Shown: positions 47,703-60,398 of the stretch, piece after piece
Layout: each line of letters begins with the position of its first letter
Position numbering within the stretch: position 1 is the first letter of the stretch
Origin: Mycobacterium sp. ITM-2016-00316
GTDB taxonomy: Bacteria; Actinomycetota; Actinomycetes; Mycobacteriales; Mycobacteriaceae
Length of the DNA: 64,000 bases
Direction: 5' to 3'
Assembly: GCF_002968335.2 (NCBI RefSeq)
Contig: NZ_CP134398.1
Coordinates: forward strand, 3,348,001-3,412,000
Position numbers and translations under genes: made by a program
The notes under the pieces: model-generated
Told to the model about the DNA's origin: nothing
Databases searched by the model: none
What the model saw: only the letters and a program-made list of their open reading frames with translations

Positions 47703-48485
47703 CTACACGGACAACAACCGATACAGCCCGATCAATCCCACCACGACAATCACGGCCCGCAACGCACCCGGTGACAGCCGCCGCCCGTAGTGGGCTCCCA
47801 GGAAGCCGCCGATCAGAGATCCCACCGCGATCAGCCCGGCCGCCACCCAGCTGATCCGGTCGAACGCCACCGCCGTGTAGGCCACCGCGGCGACCACGTT
47901 GACCAGCAGCGACAGCAGATTCTTGGCCGCATTCATGCGCTGCATGTCCTCGGGCAGCAAGGCACCCATGACCGCCACCAGCAGGATGCCCTGCGCCGCG
48001 GTGAAGTAGCCGCCGTAGATGCCGACGGCGAACGTTCCCGCCACCAGGGCAGTCATCCGGGCCGCCGACACATGGTCGGCGGTCTGGCCCGATGCTTCGG
48101 CCCGCCGGCGCGCCCAGGCCTGGATGCGTGGCCCGAGCAGCACCAGGACCAGCGCGAGGATCAGCAGCGCCGGGACGATACGGGTGAACACCTTTTCCGG
48201 CAGGTGCAACAGCAGCCAGGCTCCGAGACCGGCGCCCACCAGCGAGGCCGGGATCTGCCAGCGCAGCCGGCTCCACTGGCCGCGCAGCTCGCGGCGGTAC
48301 CCCCAGGTGCCCGACACACCACCGGCGACCAGCCCGACGGCGTTCGACATCGTCGCGGTCACCGGGGGGAAGCCGAGGGCGACCAGGGTCGGGAAGGTGA
48401 TCAGGGTGCCCGAGCCGACGATCGCGTTGATCGCTCCAGCACCCACACCGGCCAACGCGATCAGAATCATGTGAGCGGTCGACAC
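47703..48485 (-). CDS. TauE/SafE-family (TSUP) permease, second copy
   Basis: About 260 aa, GTG at 48485 (VSTAHMILIALAG); an ATG at 48470 is also possible. The longer frame to 48518 would run into the hairpin at 48514-48546 and is rejected. About eight helices with AGAINAIVGSGTLITFPTLV and GIYGGYFTAAQGILL, the paired signature of the family. Only distantly alike to the permease at 46571. Probably the sulfur or anion partner in one transcription unit. Confidence 0.87.
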   Translation of the reverse strand: MSTAHMILIALAGVGAGAINAIVGSGTLITFPTLVALGFPPVTATMSNAVGLVAGGVSGTWGYRRELRGQWSRLRWQIPASLVGAGLGAWLLLHLPEKVFTRIVPALLILALVLVLLGPRIQAWARRRAEASGQTADHVSAARMTALVAGTFAVGIYGGYFTAAQGILLVAVMGALLPEDMQRMNAAKNLLSLLVNVVAAVAYTAVAFDRISWVAAGLIAVGSLIGGFLGAHYGRRLSPGALRAVIVVVGLIGLYRLLSV

Positions 48486-48513
48486 TGTGGCCACCCTACC
48501 CACGCTGCTTGCG

Positions 48514-48546
48514 CACATTCAGCGGCGGTGACCGCCGCTGAATGTG
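48514..48546. terminator. Long perfect hairpin after der
   Basis: Arms CACATTCAGCGGCGGT and ACCGCCGCTGAATGTG around a single G. It lies 17 bases past the der stop and just before the TSUP gene. There is no T-run, which is common for mycobacterial terminators. It could also act on the opposite strand. Confidence 0.55.
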
Positions 48547-48562
48547 TGCAGATCGATGGGCG

Positions 48563-49963
48563 TTACTTCCGGACGGAGCGCTTCTCCCGGACCCGCACGT
48601 TGATCCGGATCGGGCTGCCCTCGAACCCGAATGTCTCACGCAGCTTGCGCTCCAGGAACCGGCGGTAACCGGCCTCCAGGAAGCCACTGGTGAACAACAC
48701 GAAGGTCGGTGGGCGCGAGGCCGCCTGGGTGGCGAACAGGATGCGGGGTTGCTTGCCGCCGCGTACCGGCGGCGGGGTCGCGGCGACGATTTCCTTGAAG
48801 AACGTGTTCAGCCGTCCGGTGGGGATGCGGGCATCCCAGGACTGCAACGAGGTTTCCAGAGCGGGAACCAGCTTCTGTACCGCGCGACCGGTTTTGGCGG
48901 AGATGTTGACCCGCGGCGCCCATTGCAACTGGGCCAGTTCCCGGTCGATCTCCTTGTCCAACAGGTAGCGCCGGTCCTCATCGACCAGATCCCATTTGTT
49001 GAACGCCAGCACCAGCGCCCGCCCGGCCTCGGTCACCATGGTCAGCACCCGCTGGTCCTGCTCGGTGAGCGGCTGCGAGCCGTCGATCAGCACGACCACC
49101 ACTTCGGCGGCGTCGATGGCGCTGTGGGTGCGCACCGAGGCGTAGAACTCGTGCCCACTGGCCTGGCCCACCTTGCGCCGCAGCCCGGCGGTGTCGATGA
49201 AACGCCAAGGCTTGCCGCCCAACTCGATCAGAGAGTCGACCGGATCCACCGTGGTGCCCGCGACATCGTGCACCACCGAACGCTCGTCCCCGGACAGCCG
49301 GTTCAGCAGTGAGCTCTTGCCCACGTTGGGTTTACCCACCAGCGCGACGCGCCGCGGACCGCCTGGACCGCCCGCGACCTCGGAGGCCTCGGGCAACTTC
49401 TCCAGCACGCTGTCCAGCAGGTCGGCGACACCGCGGCCGTGCATGGCGCTGATCGGGTACGGCTGACCCAGTCCCAGCGACCACAGTGCGGCCGCGTCGG
49501 ATTCACCGCGCTCGTTGTCAACCTTGTTGGCCGCCAGGAACACCGGCTTCCCGGCGCGCTGCAGGCGCTTGGCCGCGGCCTCGTCGGCCGTGGTCGCGCC
49601 GGTGACGGCGTCGACGACCATGACGATGGCATCGGCGGTCTGCATCGCGATGGACGCCTGCTCGGCCACCTTCTGCTGCAGACCCTTCGCGTCAGGTTCC
49701 CAGCCGCCGGTGTCCTGCACCACGAACCGGCGGCCCAGATACTGCGCGTCATAGGAGACCCGGTCGCGGGTCACTCCGGGGATGTCCTGGACGACGGCCT
49801 CGCGGCGGCCCAGGATCCGGTTGACCAGCGTGGACTTGCCGACATTGGGGCGTCCCACCACGGCCAGCACCGGCGGCGGAGCGAAATCCTCCTCGACACC
49901 GTCGTCCTCGAATGAACCTTCTGCCCAGTCACTTTCGTCGTACCAGGTGCCGTCTTCGCTCAT
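48563..49963 (-). CDS. der: Ribosome-associated double GTPase Der (EngA)
   Basis: 466 aa; assembles the 50S ribosomal subunit. Two G domains in tandem: first P-loop GRPNVGKST (about 36-44) with NKVD, second GKPNVGKSS (about 210-218) with NKWD, then the KH-like C-terminal domain ending RIN-V-RVREK. An acidic N-terminal extension of about 28 residues is typical for actinobacteria. Overlaps cmk by four bases (ATGA). Confidence 0.96.
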   Translation of the reverse strand: MSEDGTWYDESDWAEGSFEDDGVEEDFAPPPVLAVVGRPNVGKSTLVNRILGRREAVVQDIPGVTRDRVSYDAQYLGRRFVVQDTGGWEPDAKGLQQKVAEQASIAMQTADAIVMVVDAVTGATTADEAAAKRLQRAGKPVFLAANKVDNERGESDAAALWSLGLGQPYPISAMHGRGVADLLDSVLEKLPEASEVAGGPGGPRRVALVGKPNVGKSSLLNRLSGDERSVVHDVAGTTVDPVDSLIELGGKPWRFIDTAGLRRKVGQASGHEFYASVRTHSAIDAAEVVVVLIDGSQPLTEQDQRVLTMVTEAGRALVLAFNKWDLVDEDRRYLLDKEIDRELAQLQWAPRVNISAKTGRAVQKLVPALETSLQSWDARIPTGRLNTFFKEIVAATPPPVRGGKQPRILFATQAASRPPTFVLFTSGFLEAGYRRFLERKLRETFGFEGSPIRINVRVREKRSVRK

Positions 49964-50646
49964 CGGTGCGCTCCGGCCCGCTGCTGTACCAGCTCTTGTA
50001 GGTGATCAATCACCTGTGCCTCGTTCATATCGCTGGTGTCCACGATCACCGCGTCCTGTGCGGCCCGCAGCGGCGATACCGCGCGGGTGGAATCGAGATG
50101 GTCACGGCGCTTCACGTCGGCGAGCACGGCCTCGTAGGAATCCTCGATACCGTTCGCGATGTTCTGCGCGTGGCGTCGCTGCGCACGCACCTCCGCCGAC
50201 GCCGTCAGGAAGATCTTCACGTCGGCGTCCGGCAGCACCACGGTGCCGATATCGCGGCCCTCGACCACCACCCCGCCATCCCCGGCCGCCAGCTCGCGCT
50301 GCAGCTGCACCAGGCGGGCCCGCACCGCGGGCACCGCGGAAACCGCCGACACCGCGCCGGTGACCTCGTCACCGCGGATCTCGAACGAAACATCCTCTCC
50401 GGCAAGAAAAGCCCGGTCCTCGTCGGGGTCGTAGCCGACGGCCAGGTCGACATCGTCGGCGATATCGGCGACCCGCTGCGCATCGGTGACGTCCACCCCG
50501 GCACGCAGCACCGCAAGCGTGACGATCCGGTACATGGCCCCCGTGTTCAGGTAACGCAACCCCAGGGTGCGCGCCAAACCGCGTGACACCGAGGACTTTC
50601 CGGTTCCGGCCGGCCCGTCCAGGGCGATCATCAACACGTCACTCAC
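49960..50646 (-). CDS. cmk: Cytidylate kinase
   Basis: 228 aa; phosphorylates CMP and dCMP with ATP. P-loop [12 protein letters not shown] at residue 10, [10 protein letters not shown] substrate loop, and [15 protein letters not shown], ending with a lid and a C-terminal helix. Overlaps rluB by four bases. Placement between rluB and der is conserved in mycobacteria. Confidence 0.96.
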   Translation of the reverse strand: MSDVLMIALDGPAGTGKSSVSRGLARTLGLRYLNTGAMYRIVTLAVLRAGVDVTDAQRVADIADDVDLAVGYDPDEDRAFLAGEDVSFEIRGDEVTGAVSAVSAVPAVRARLVQLQRELAAGDGGVVVEGRDIGTVVLPDADVKIFLTASAEVRAQRRHAQNIANGIEDSYEAVLADVKRRDHLDSTRAVSPLRAAQDAVIVDTSDMNEAQVIDHLQELVQQRAGAHR

Positions 50647-51386
50647 ATTCCCACCGCCTGGTACAACTCGCCGATTTCCTTGCGGGTCAGCACCCGGATA
50701 TTGCCGGGCCGGGTATCGCCCAGCTCGACAGCACCGATGCTGGTGCGCACCAGACTCTCGACCGGAAAACCCACCGAGGCCAGCAGCCGTCGCACCAGGC
50801 GCTTGCGGCCCTCGTGCAGCGTCACTCTCACCATCGACTTGCCGGGCAAGGTGTCCACGACCGCGAAGTCGTCGAGCGCGATCGGCCCGTCGTCCAGTTC
50901 CACCCCGGCGCGCAGTTTCTTGCCGAGCCCGCGCGGTACCGAGCCCACGACGGTGGCCAGATAGGTCTTGGGCACCTCGTAGGACGGGTGCATCAGGCGA
51001 TGGGCGAGCTCACCGTCGTTGGTCAGGATCAGCAGTCCCTCGGTCTCGGCGTCCAGGCGCCCGACGTGGAACAGGTTCTTGTTCCCACGCACCCGGTGCT
51101 CCACCAGATCACCGACGCAGGGCCGGCCCCGGTCATCCGACATCGTCGAGTGCATGCCGCGTTCCTTGTTGATCGCGAGATACACCAGGGTGTCGTCGAG
51201 CTGCACCTTACTGCCGTCCACCCGGATCTCCGAGTTCTCGGTGTCCACCCGGGTGCCCAGCTCGGTGACGATGCGACCGTCCACCTCGACGCGGCCGTCG
51301 AGGATCATTCGTTCAGCCACGCGGCGGGACGCAATTCCCGCCTGCGACAGCACTTTCTGTAACCGAACACCATCCTGCTCGACCAT
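50643..51386 (-). CDS. rluB: Pseudouridine synthase, RluB family
   Basis: 247 aa from the ATG at 51386, one base after the scpB stop (TGACATG); the frame is open further upstream but lies inside scpB. N-terminal S4 RNA-binding domain ([20 protein letters not shown]), then the catalytic core with the nucleophile Asp in [16 protein letters not shown]. Modifies a uridine of 23S rRNA helix 89. Confidence 0.95.
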   Translation of the reverse strand: MVEQDGVRLQKVLSQAGIASRRVAERMILDGRVEVDGRIVTELGTRVDTENSEIRVDGSKVQLDDTLVYLAINKERGMHSTMSDDRGRPCVGDLVEHRVRGNKNLFHVGRLDAETEGLLILTNDGELAHRLMHPSYEVPKTYLATVVGSVPRGLGKKLRAGVELDDGPIALDDFAVVDTLPGKSMVRVTLHEGRKRLVRRLLASVGFPVESLVRTSIGAVELGDTRPGNIRVLTRKEIGELYQAVGM

Positions 51387-51387
51387 G

Positions 51388-52122
51388 TCAATCCTTGTCC
51401 ACATCGAAACCCGACTGCTTGCCGGGTGCAGCGGCCGAACCGTCGAGCTTCGCGAAACGCGGTTCGGCGCTGAGGTTTTCACTCAGGTCATCGATGACAT
51501 CGACATCGGGCAGCAGGGGCGCGATATCGGGTAGATCTGCCAACGAGGACAGTCCGAGCCGTTCCAGGAACAGCTCGGTGGTGGCGAAAGTGACGGCGCC
51601 ACTGTCGGAGTCGTTACCCGCTTCGGTGATCAGACCGCGGGCCACCAGGGTGCGCACCACGGCGTCGACGTTCACGCCGCGCACCGCGCTGACCCTGGCG
51701 CGGGTTACTGGCTGCCGGTAGGCCACCACCGCCAGTGTCTCCAGCGCGGCACGGGTCAGTTTGGACCGCGAACCGTCGAGCAACAGCCGCTCCACATACG
51801 GGGCGTAGCGGGCCCGGGTGTACATCCGCCAGCCGCCACCGGCCTCGCGCAGATCGATACCACTGCCCCGCTCGGTCAGCTCGGCGGCCAACTCGGCGAG
51901 GGCGGCCGCCACCCGGTCCTCGGTGTTGTCGGTGGCCGAGGCCAGCGCCTCGACCGTCACCGGGGTGTCCACCACCAGCAGCAACGCCTCGATGACCGAG
52001 CGGAACTCGGCATCATCGAGAGCCTCGACCGTCGGCTCCGGGGTCTCGTCGGCGATCAACTCGGCGTCCGAGCCCGGGGCCGGGTCGACGCCCGTTTCGG
52101 TATCGGTCACATCGTTGGTCAT
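51388..52122 (-). CDS. scpB: Segregation and condensation protein B
   Basis: 244 aa; winged-helix partner in the SMC-ScpAB condensin complex. Acidic N-terminus, then EFRSVIEALLLVVDTPVTVE and LETLAVVAYRQPVTRARVSAV. ATG overlaps the scpA stop (ATGA). Confidence 0.95.
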   Translation of the reverse strand: MTNDVTDTETGVDPAPGSDAELIADETPEPTVEALDDAEFRSVIEALLLVVDTPVTVEALASATDNTEDRVAAALAELAAELTERGSGIDLREAGGGWRMYTRARYAPYVERLLLDGSRSKLTRAALETLAVVAYRQPVTRARVSAVRGVNVDAVVRTLVARGLITEAGNDSDSGAVTFATTELFLERLGLSSLADLPDIAPLLPDVDVIDDLSENLSAEPRFAKLDGSAAAPGKQSGFDVDKD

Positions 52123-52934
52123 TGGTCTTCTTCCACGGCGGCTGCGAGGTGTTCGTTGGTTGGCCGATCTCCGGTCCACGAAACCTGGAGCACACCAAGC
52201 GGTTCTACTTGCTCGAATGCTACCGCCCTGGCCCGGTACAGCTCCAACAGCGCCAGGAAGCGGCCGACGATCTCCATCGCCCCCTCGCAGTCCGCGACCA
52301 GCTCGGAGAACGACGCCCACTGCCCGACGCCCCGGCTCTCCAGCAGCCCCATCAGCCGTTTGGCCTGCTCGGGCACCGAGACGGACTGGATGTGCAGATG
52401 GTCCAGGCGCACCGTCGGGACCGGTCGCGGGGTGAACGCCGTCGCGGCGATCTGAGCGAACCTGTCGGCGTCCACACCCAGCATGACCTCGGGTAACAGC
52501 TCCTCGAACTGCGGTTCCAGGGAGACCGCGCGCGGGTAGCTGCGCAGCGCGGCGGCCTCCAGCTCGGCGAACATCTCGGCGACGTGCTTGAACGCGCGGT
52601 ACTGCAGCAGCCGTGCGAACAACAGATCGCGCACTTCCAGCAGGGCGAGATCTTCCTCGTCGTGCACCTCACCCGCCGGCAGTAGCCGGGCGGCCTTGAG
52701 GTCCAGGAGTGTGGCGGCAATCACCAGGAACGCCGTCGTCTCGTCGAGCTCGAGCTGGCGGCCGATCTCCTTGGTGTAGGCGATGAACTCGTCGGTCACC
52801 TGGTGCAGCGCGACCTCGGTGACGTCGAGGCGGTGGCCGAAGATCAGCTGCAGCAGCAGATCGAACGGGCCCTCGAAGTTGCTCAGCCGGACCTGGAAAC
52901 CCTGGGCGGCCTCCGGAGCAGCCGCGTCGGTCAC
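52119..52934 (-). CDS. scpA: Segregation and condensation protein A
   Basis: 271 aa kleisin that bridges the SMC heads. The N-terminal FEGPFDLLLQLI motif and C-terminal winged helix are present. GTG start in GTGA overlap with parA; the much longer open frame upstream is parA read out of frame. Confidence 0.94.
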   Translation of the reverse strand: MTDAAAPEAAQGFQVRLSNFEGPFDLLLQLIFGHRLDVTEVALHQVTDEFIAYTKEIGRQLELDETTAFLVIAATLLDLKAARLLPAGEVHDEEDLALLEVRDLLFARLLQYRAFKHVAEMFAELEAAALRSYPRAVSLEPQFEELLPEVMLGVDADRFAQIAATAFTPRPVPTVRLDHLHIQSVSVPEQAKRLMGLLESRGVGQWASFSELVADCEGAMEIVGRFLALLELYRARAVAFEQVEPLGVLQVSWTGDRPTNEHLAAAVEEDQ

Positions 52935-53791
52935 GACCCGAACCGGGCGATGACCTCGCGGGCCAAGGCCCGATATGCCAGGGCACCAGACGATTTCGGT
53001 GCCCAGCTGGTGATCGGCTCGCCGGCCACGCTGGTTTCCGGGAATCGCACGGTGCGGGTGATGACGGTGTCGAACACCAGATCGCCGAACCGTTCGACCA
53101 CTCGGGCCATCACCTCGCGGGCGTTGACGGTCCGATGGTCGAACCGGGTGACCAGGATGCCGCTGATCTCCAGCTTGGGGTTGAGGCGGTCCTTCACCTT
53201 CTCGACGGTGTCGGTGAGCAGCGCCAGCCCGCGCAGCGAGAAGTACTCGCACTCGGTCGGGATGATCACGCCATCGGAGCAGGCCAGCCCGTTCACGGTG
53301 AGCAGGCCGAGCGACGGCTGGCAGTCGATGAGCACGTAGTCGTAGCGGTCGAGCACCGGGTACAGCGCACGGGCCAGCGACTGTTCGCGGCCCACCTCGT
53401 TGACCAGCTGGATCTCCGCGGCCGACAGGTCGATATTGCTGGGCACCAGGTCCAGCCCGGGGACCCGGGTGTTGATGATCACCTGTTCGATGGACACCCG
53501 CGGCTCGATCAGCAGGTTGTGCACGGTGTGGTCGAGTTCGTAGTGCGGCACCCCGAGCCCCGCGGACAGCGCGCCCTGCGGGTCCAGGTCGACCAGCAGC
53601 ACCCGGCGGCCGTATTCGGCCAGGCTGGCGCCCAGGTTGATCGTCGAGGTGGTCTTGCCGACGCCACCCTTCTGATTGCACATCGCGATGACCTTTGCGG
53701 GTCCGTGCACGCTGCGTGGGCGGGGTTCTGGAATGTCGCGGGGCGGGCGGCCGGTAAGGCCGATTTCCGGGGCTGCCTCGTCTTCGCTCAC
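52931..53791 (-). CDS. parA: ParA/Soj-family partition ATPase
   Basis: 286 aa. Deviant Walker A KGGVGKTT (about 41-48), Walker A' LVDLDPQGALS, Walker B VLIDCQPSLG. No parB is adjacent, and the partner genes are scpAB, so this is the Rv1708-type paralogue rather than the origin-proximal ParA. First gene of the six-gene run parA-scpA-scpB-rluB-cmk-der, all overlapping or nearly so. Confidence 0.92.
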   Translation of the reverse strand: MSEDEAAPEIGLTGRPPRDIPEPRPRSVHGPAKVIAMCNQKGGVGKTTSTINLGASLAEYGRRVLLVDLDPQGALSAGLGVPHYELDHTVHNLLIEPRVSIEQVIINTRVPGLDLVPSNIDLSAAEIQLVNEVGREQSLARALYPVLDRYDYVLIDCQPSLGLLTVNGLACSDGVIIPTECEYFSLRGLALLTDTVEKVKDRLNPKLEISGILVTRFDHRTVNAREVMARVVERFGDLVFDTVITRTVRFPETSVAGEPITSWAPKSSGALAYRALAREVIARFGS

Positions 53792-53899
53792 GCTGCAGCC
53801 ACGCAGATCGGGTGGCCCTCATCCATGGCGAACATCGCAGCAGAGTCTAGCTGTGGATAACAGTCCCGTACTGCAGACCCGCTGGCTAATGTCGCAGGT

Positions 53900-54643
53900 A
53901 TGAGCCTGACCAGACGGCTGCCGTTCCTGCGCTGGTCGTTCATCCGGCTGGCCTGGGGTGCCCGCAACATCACCACCACGGGTCAGATCGGCGACGGCCG
54001 CGAAGCTGCCGCCGCGGACTTCGTGGAGACCCGTGCGCGCGCCGGGGACCTCGACGACGTCATCGCCGCCATCGACCGCTTCGCCTACGAGCACTCCTAT
54101 CTGATCAACGTCGGCGACGAAAAAGGACTGCTGCTGGACGCCGCGGTCCGGCGGGTATCGCCGTCGACCGCTCTGGAGCTGGGCACCTACTGCGGATACG
54201 GCGCGCTGCGCATCGCCCGGGCCGCCCCGCAGGCACGGGTGTTCTCGGTGGAGTTGTCGGCGGCCAACGCCGAGGTGGCCCGCCGGATCTGGGCCCACGC
54301 CGGCGTCGCCGACCGCGTCACCTGCGTCGTCGGCACCATCGGTGACGGCGGGGCCACGCTGGACGCGCTGGACTTCGCGCCCGGGGAACTGGACTTCGTG
54401 TTCCTCGACCACGACAAGGACGCCTACCTGACCGATCTGCGCACCATCCTGGACCGGGGCTGGCTGCGTACCGGGGCCGTGGTCGTCGCCGACAACGTCG
54501 GGATCCCCGGCGCCCCGCGGTACCGCGCGTACATGAAGGAACACCAGGGCACCTCGTGGCGGACAGTCGAGCACAAGACGCACGCCGAGTACCAGACGCT
54601 GCTGCCCGATCTGGTGCTGGAGTCCGATTACCTGGGCGGTTAA
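53900..54643 (+). CDS. SAM-dependent O-methyltransferase, catechol type
   Basis: 247 aa class I methyltransferase. SAM motif [17 protein letters not shown] (about 91-106), acidic VFSVEL, and metal-binding Asp in [11 protein letters not shown] and VVADNVG. It resembles the Rv1703c group of mycobacteria. Ends tail-to-tail with xerD, overlapping by four bases. Confidence 0.9.
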   Translation: MSLTRRLPFLRWSFIRLAWGARNITTTGQIGDGREAAAADFVETRARAGDLDDVIAAIDRFAYEHSYLINVGDEKGLLLDAAVRRVSPSTALELGTYCGYGALRIARAAPQARVFSVELSAANAEVARRIWAHAGVADRVTCVVGTIGDGGATLDALDFAPGELDFVFLDHDKDAYLTDLRTILDRGWLRTGAVVVADNVGIPGAPRYRAYMKEHQGTSWRTVEHKTHAEYQTLLPDLVLESDYLGG

Positions 54644-55587
54644 CGGGCCCGCGGGTGCGCCCCTGCCCAGACTTCACGGAGCGCGCTGACGGTCACCAGC
54701 GTGTAGATCTGCGTGGTGGTCACCGAGGCGTGCCCCAACAGTTCCTGCACGACGCGCACATCAGCGCCGCCGTCGAGCAGATGGGTGGCGAACGAGTGCC
54801 GCATGGTGTGCGGTGAGACCGCCGCGGCGATCCCCGCCGCCTCGGCGGAATCTTGCAGCACCTGCCACGCGCTCTGCCGGGACAGCCGGCCACCGCGGGC
54901 GTTGAGGAAGATGCCCGGGGTGCCCTTGCCGCGGCGCGCCAGGTCGGGGCGTCCGCGCACCAGGTAGGTGTCCAGCGCGCTGACCGCGGGCCTGCCGATG
55001 GGCACCAGGCGCTGCTTGCCGCCCTTGCCGCGCAGCAGCACCGAGCGGGATTCGGTGTCCACATCGTCGAGGTCCAGGCCGACCGCCTCGGAGATCCGGG
55101 CGCCGGTCGAATACAGGACTTCCAGCAGCGCGCGGTTGCGCAGGGTCAGGGGTCCGTCGGATTCGCGTTCGCCGCCGGCGGCCTCCAGCAGCGAGACGAC
55201 TTCGTCGAGGGTGAGGCTCTTGGGCAGCCGCCGGGTCGGGGTCGGGGGTTTGACGGCGCGGGCCACATCGACCTCGACGACGCCCTCCGCGGCGAGAAAG
55301 CGGTGCAGCCCGCGGACCGCGACGAGGGTGCGCGCCGCAGACACCGCCGACAGCGCGGTGATGCCGTTGTCCGGGTCGCCCTTGCGCAGCGCGATCAGGA
55401 AGTCGCTGACATCGGCCTCCCCGACCGCCCGCAGATCGGCGATGGCGCGACCGGTCAGGTGTTCGGCGTAGCGGCGCAGGTCGCGCCGGTAGGAGCTCAG
55501 GGTGTTGGCCGCGACGCCACGCTCGATGGTCAGGTGGTCCAGATAGCCCTGGATCTGTTCGTCGAGCACACCCATCGCGGTCGTCAC
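54640..55587 (-). CDS. xerD: Site-specific tyrosine recombinase XerD
   Basis: 315 aa, complete. SAM-like core-binding domain (about 10-100), then the catalytic domain with Arg in [12 protein letters not shown], Lys in [33 protein letters not shown]. Resolves chromosome dimers with XerC at dif. GTG start at 55587; an ATG four codons in is possible. Four bases after the NUDIX stop. Confidence 0.95.
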   Translation of the reverse strand: MTTAMGVLDEQIQGYLDHLTIERGVAANTLSSYRRDLRRYAEHLTGRAIADLRAVGEADVSDFLIALRKGDPDNGITALSAVSAARTLVAVRGLHRFLAAEGVVEVDVARAVKPPTPTRRLPKSLTLDEVVSLLEAAGGERESDGPLTLRNRALLEVLYSTGARISEAVGLDLDDVDTESRSVLLRGKGGKQRLVPIGRPAVSALDTYLVRGRPDLARRGKGTPGIFLNARGGRLSRQSAWQVLQDSAEAAGIAAAVSPHTMRHSFATHLLDGGADVRVVQELLGHASVTTTQIYTLVTVSALREVWAGAHPRAR

Positions 55588-55590
55588 GGT

Positions 55591-57988
<2,398 letters not shown>

Positions 57989-58050
57989 TCAGGGCCTGCG
58001 ACCCACGGAATCTCACCTTAACACCAGCGCCGACAAGCCGCGCCTGACGC

Positions 58051-58140
58051 GCCGGGGGTGAGCGAAGCGACGGGGAATGTCCCGGGGGCGAGCGAAGCGA
58101 CGGGGAATGTCCCGGGGGGTGAGCGAAGCGACGGGGCTGT
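58051..58140. repeat. Three tandem copies of a ~30-bp unit
   Basis: Each copy contains GAGCGAAGCGACGGGG and copies one and two continue AATGTCCC; copies end near 58080, 58110 and 58140. They fill the gap between the steB stop and pyrG. Looks like a VNTR/MIRU-type locus, so copy number may vary between strains. Confidence 0.8.
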
Positions 58141-59073
58141 TTACTGCGGGACGGTGACGGAGTTCGCACCCTGCCCGATGCCGTAGCGGCCGGGTTGGCC
58201 GCCACGCAGCAGGTCGCTCAGCGCCAGGGCCGTGGTGATGCGCCCCGATACGAGGTCCACGTCGTCGACAGTGCTGACCGCGGCCGACAGCCCGGCATCC
58301 GAACGGGTCACCGCCACGGCCGCGGTTCCGGTGGCCGACCCGTCGCGCCCGGCGAGCACGACGCCGCCGCCGTGTGGGGCCAGGCCGGCGGCAAACCGTG
58401 CCACCGTGGTCCCCCGGTTGCCGGCGTCATCGCCGAGCGAGCCCCCGGTGACGATGACGGCGGTGTCCGCGGCGTCGACACCCTGCGCGTCGTAGGCGAT
58501 GAAACCGGTGTCGCGCAGAGTGGCCAGCACGGTCTCGCGCTGATCCTCGGGGACGGCCTGCTCCTTGCCCCGCAACAGTGCGATCCCGAGCAGGTCACCG
58601 GCTTGGGAGCCTTGGTCCACCGACGCGGTGCTGAGCTGACGGCCCACCGGCACGATCGGTGAATTGACCACCGACAGCAGCTTTTCCGAGGAGTTCGCAT
58701 CGACGAATTGCGGGGTCAGAGCGATGACCCCGGTGGTGCTGGCGCCGGCCTGTCCGACCAGTCGAACCATGGCGTCCACGTCGTCGTCGGCGGCGTCGGG
58801 GGTTCTGAAAATCACCACCGACTTGTCCCGCAGGGTGTCGCGCAGGATGCGCGGCGCCACGATTTCATCGAACTCCCCTGCCGCGCTCAGCTTTTCGTTG
58901 AGCTCGTTCTTCTCGTCGGTCAGCGTTTCGATCTCGGTGCGCAGGTCGGCCTTGTCGCTGCGCAGCCCGGACAGCACCGTGTCGGAGAACAGGCCCGAGC
59001 CCAACACCACACCGATGGCCAGGGCGAGGAAGACCGCGGCCAACGAAATGGCATGCGTGCGCAGCGAAATCAT
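58141..59073 (-). CDS. mctB: SteB / MctB, coiled-coil envelope protein
   Basis: 310 aa. A short cytoplasmic start and one membrane helix (about 8-27), a coiled coil (about 38-66), then an outer domain. Homologue of Rv1698, reported both as copper protein MctB and as SteB, the partner of SteA that activates the septal hydrolase RipA in corynebacteria. Next to steA, which favours the division role. Confidence 0.9.
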   Translation of the reverse strand: MISLRTHAISLAAVFLALAIGVVLGSGLFSDTVLSGLRSDKADLRTEIETLTDEKNELNEKLSAAGEFDEIVAPRILRDTLRDKSVVIFRTPDAADDDVDAMVRLVGQAGASTTGVIALTPQFVDANSSEKLLSVVNSPIVPVGRQLSTASVDQGSQAGDLLGIALLRGKEQAVPEDQRETVLATLRDTGFIAYDAQGVDAADTAVIVTGGSLGDDAGNRGTTVARFAAGLAPHGGGVVLAGRDGSATGTAAVAVTRSDAGLSAAVSTVDDVDLVSGRITTALALSDLLRGGQPGRYGIGQGANSVTVPQ

Positions 59074-59113
59074 GATGCCACCCTTCGAGGATTCAGCGAG
59101 GATGCCGCAGGAT

Positions 59114-60298
59114 CTAGGACACCAGGCCCTGCGCCCAGAGCAGGAAGCGGTTCCAGTAGTCGACGACCCAGTCGATCACGGTGGCGTCGACCTGGGTCAC
59201 CCACAGTGCAACGATCACCGCGATCAGCATCGCCAGCACCAGCAGGGCGATCGCGCCGGCCGATACCCGGCTGCGGTACAGCGTGGCCACGGCCTTGGCG
59301 TCGACGAGCTTCTCGCCGACCTTGAGCCGGGTCAGGAACGTCGACGGGTTGCTCTGCTGACGGGAGCGGTCGAAGAACTCTTCGATGGTGGCGCTGTGGC
59401 CTGCGGTGACGATCAACGAGGCGCCGTGGTGGTGGCACAGCAGCAGCGCGAGGTCGGCGGCCGATCCGGCGGCCGGGAAGGTCATCGCTCCGACACCGAG
59501 ATCCTGGATGCGCTCCAGGCCGGGGGCGTGACCATCGGCGTCGGCGGGCAGCACGACCTGCGCTCCGCAGCGCAGCGCGTCGGTGCTGATGGTGCTGGGG
59601 TCACCGACGATGAGCGCGGGCCGGTAGCCGGCCTTGCGGAGCAGGTCGGCTCCGGCGCCGACACCGACCAGGACGGGCTGATACTCCTTGATGAACGGCT
59701 TGAGCGCCTTCAGGTCGTCGGCGGCGGTGGGGCCCTCGGCGACCACGACGACGTGCCTGCGGTCCATGTCGACATCGATATCGGGGATGCCCATCCCGTC
59801 GATCAACAGCGGGCTCTCGCTGCGGATGAACTCGATGGTGTTGCCGGCGAAGGCTTCCAGGTGCGCGACAAGCCCGCTCTTGGCTTCCACCATCAGCTCG
59901 TGGATCTCCAGGTCGGTGCGCTCGGTACCGAGCCCGATCCGGCGGTCACCGGCGTAGACGCCACCGTTGTTGAGCCGGATGCGCGCGCCGTCCTTGATCT
60001 TCTTGAAGACCTCCGGGCCCGCCTCGTCGATGAGCACGATGCCGTTGGCCACCAGCACCTCGGGGCCGAGGTTGGGGTAGCGACCCGAGATGGACGGTGA
60101 GGCGTTGACCACACCGGCGACCTCGGCCTCCACCAGAGCGTCCGCGGTGATGCGGTCGAGGTCCTGGGCGTCCAGGACGACGATATCGCCGGGCCCGATG
60201 CGACGGAGCAATCGATCAATGTCGCGGTCAACGCGGGCAGTACCGATGACGCCCGGCTTTGAGCTGGCATTACGCGATAGCAACGCTGACATCTTCAT
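59114..60298 (-). CDS. steA: Cytokinetic ring protein SteA
   Basis: 394 aa from the ATG at 60298 (MKMSALLSRNAS); the open frame begins nine codons earlier. Large thiamine-pyrophosphokinase-like domain with GPGDIVVLDAQDLDRITADA and PALIVGDPSTIS, and a single C-terminal membrane helix (about 350-372) followed by a short tail. In Corynebacterium SteA joins the division ring and binds SteB. No clear ribosome site. Confidence 0.9.
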   Translation of the reverse strand: MKMSALLSRNASSKPGVIGTARVDRDIDRLLRRIGPGDIVVLDAQDLDRITADALVEAEVAGVVNASPSISGRYPNLGPEVLVANGIVLIDEAGPEVFKKIKDGARIRLNNGGVYAGDRRIGLGTERTDLEIHELMVEAKSGLVAHLEAFAGNTIEFIRSESPLLIDGMGIPDIDVDMDRRHVVVVAEGPTAADDLKALKPFIKEYQPVLVGVGAGADLLRKAGYRPALIVGDPSTISTDALRCGAQVVLPADADGHAPGLERIQDLGVGAMTFPAAGSAADLALLLCHHHGASLIVTAGHSATIEEFFDRSRQQSNPSTFLTRLKVGEKLVDAKAVATLYRSRVSAGAIALLVLAMLIAVIVALWVTQVDATVIDWVVDYWNRFLLWAQGLVS

Positions 60299-60398
60299 GC
60301 GGCGATTCTGGCCATAAACCCTCAAGTTGAGGTGGAGGCGCGCCGTAACACCAGCCCCACAAGTTTTCTTTTGTCACATCTGCAACATCAGCGCGATC

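Noticed and set aside
47703..48518. Longer N-terminus for the second TSUP permease
   Set aside because: It would extend into a perfect 16-base-pair hairpin that follows der; the GTG at 48485 is a better start.
52119..53822. 567-codon minus frame covering scpA and beyond
   Set aside because: The N-terminal half is parA read in the wrong frame; scpA starts at the GTG overlapping the parA stop.
58051..58140. CRISPR array
   Set aside because: The units are directly contiguous without unique spacers and no cas gene is present; it is a plain tandem repeat.
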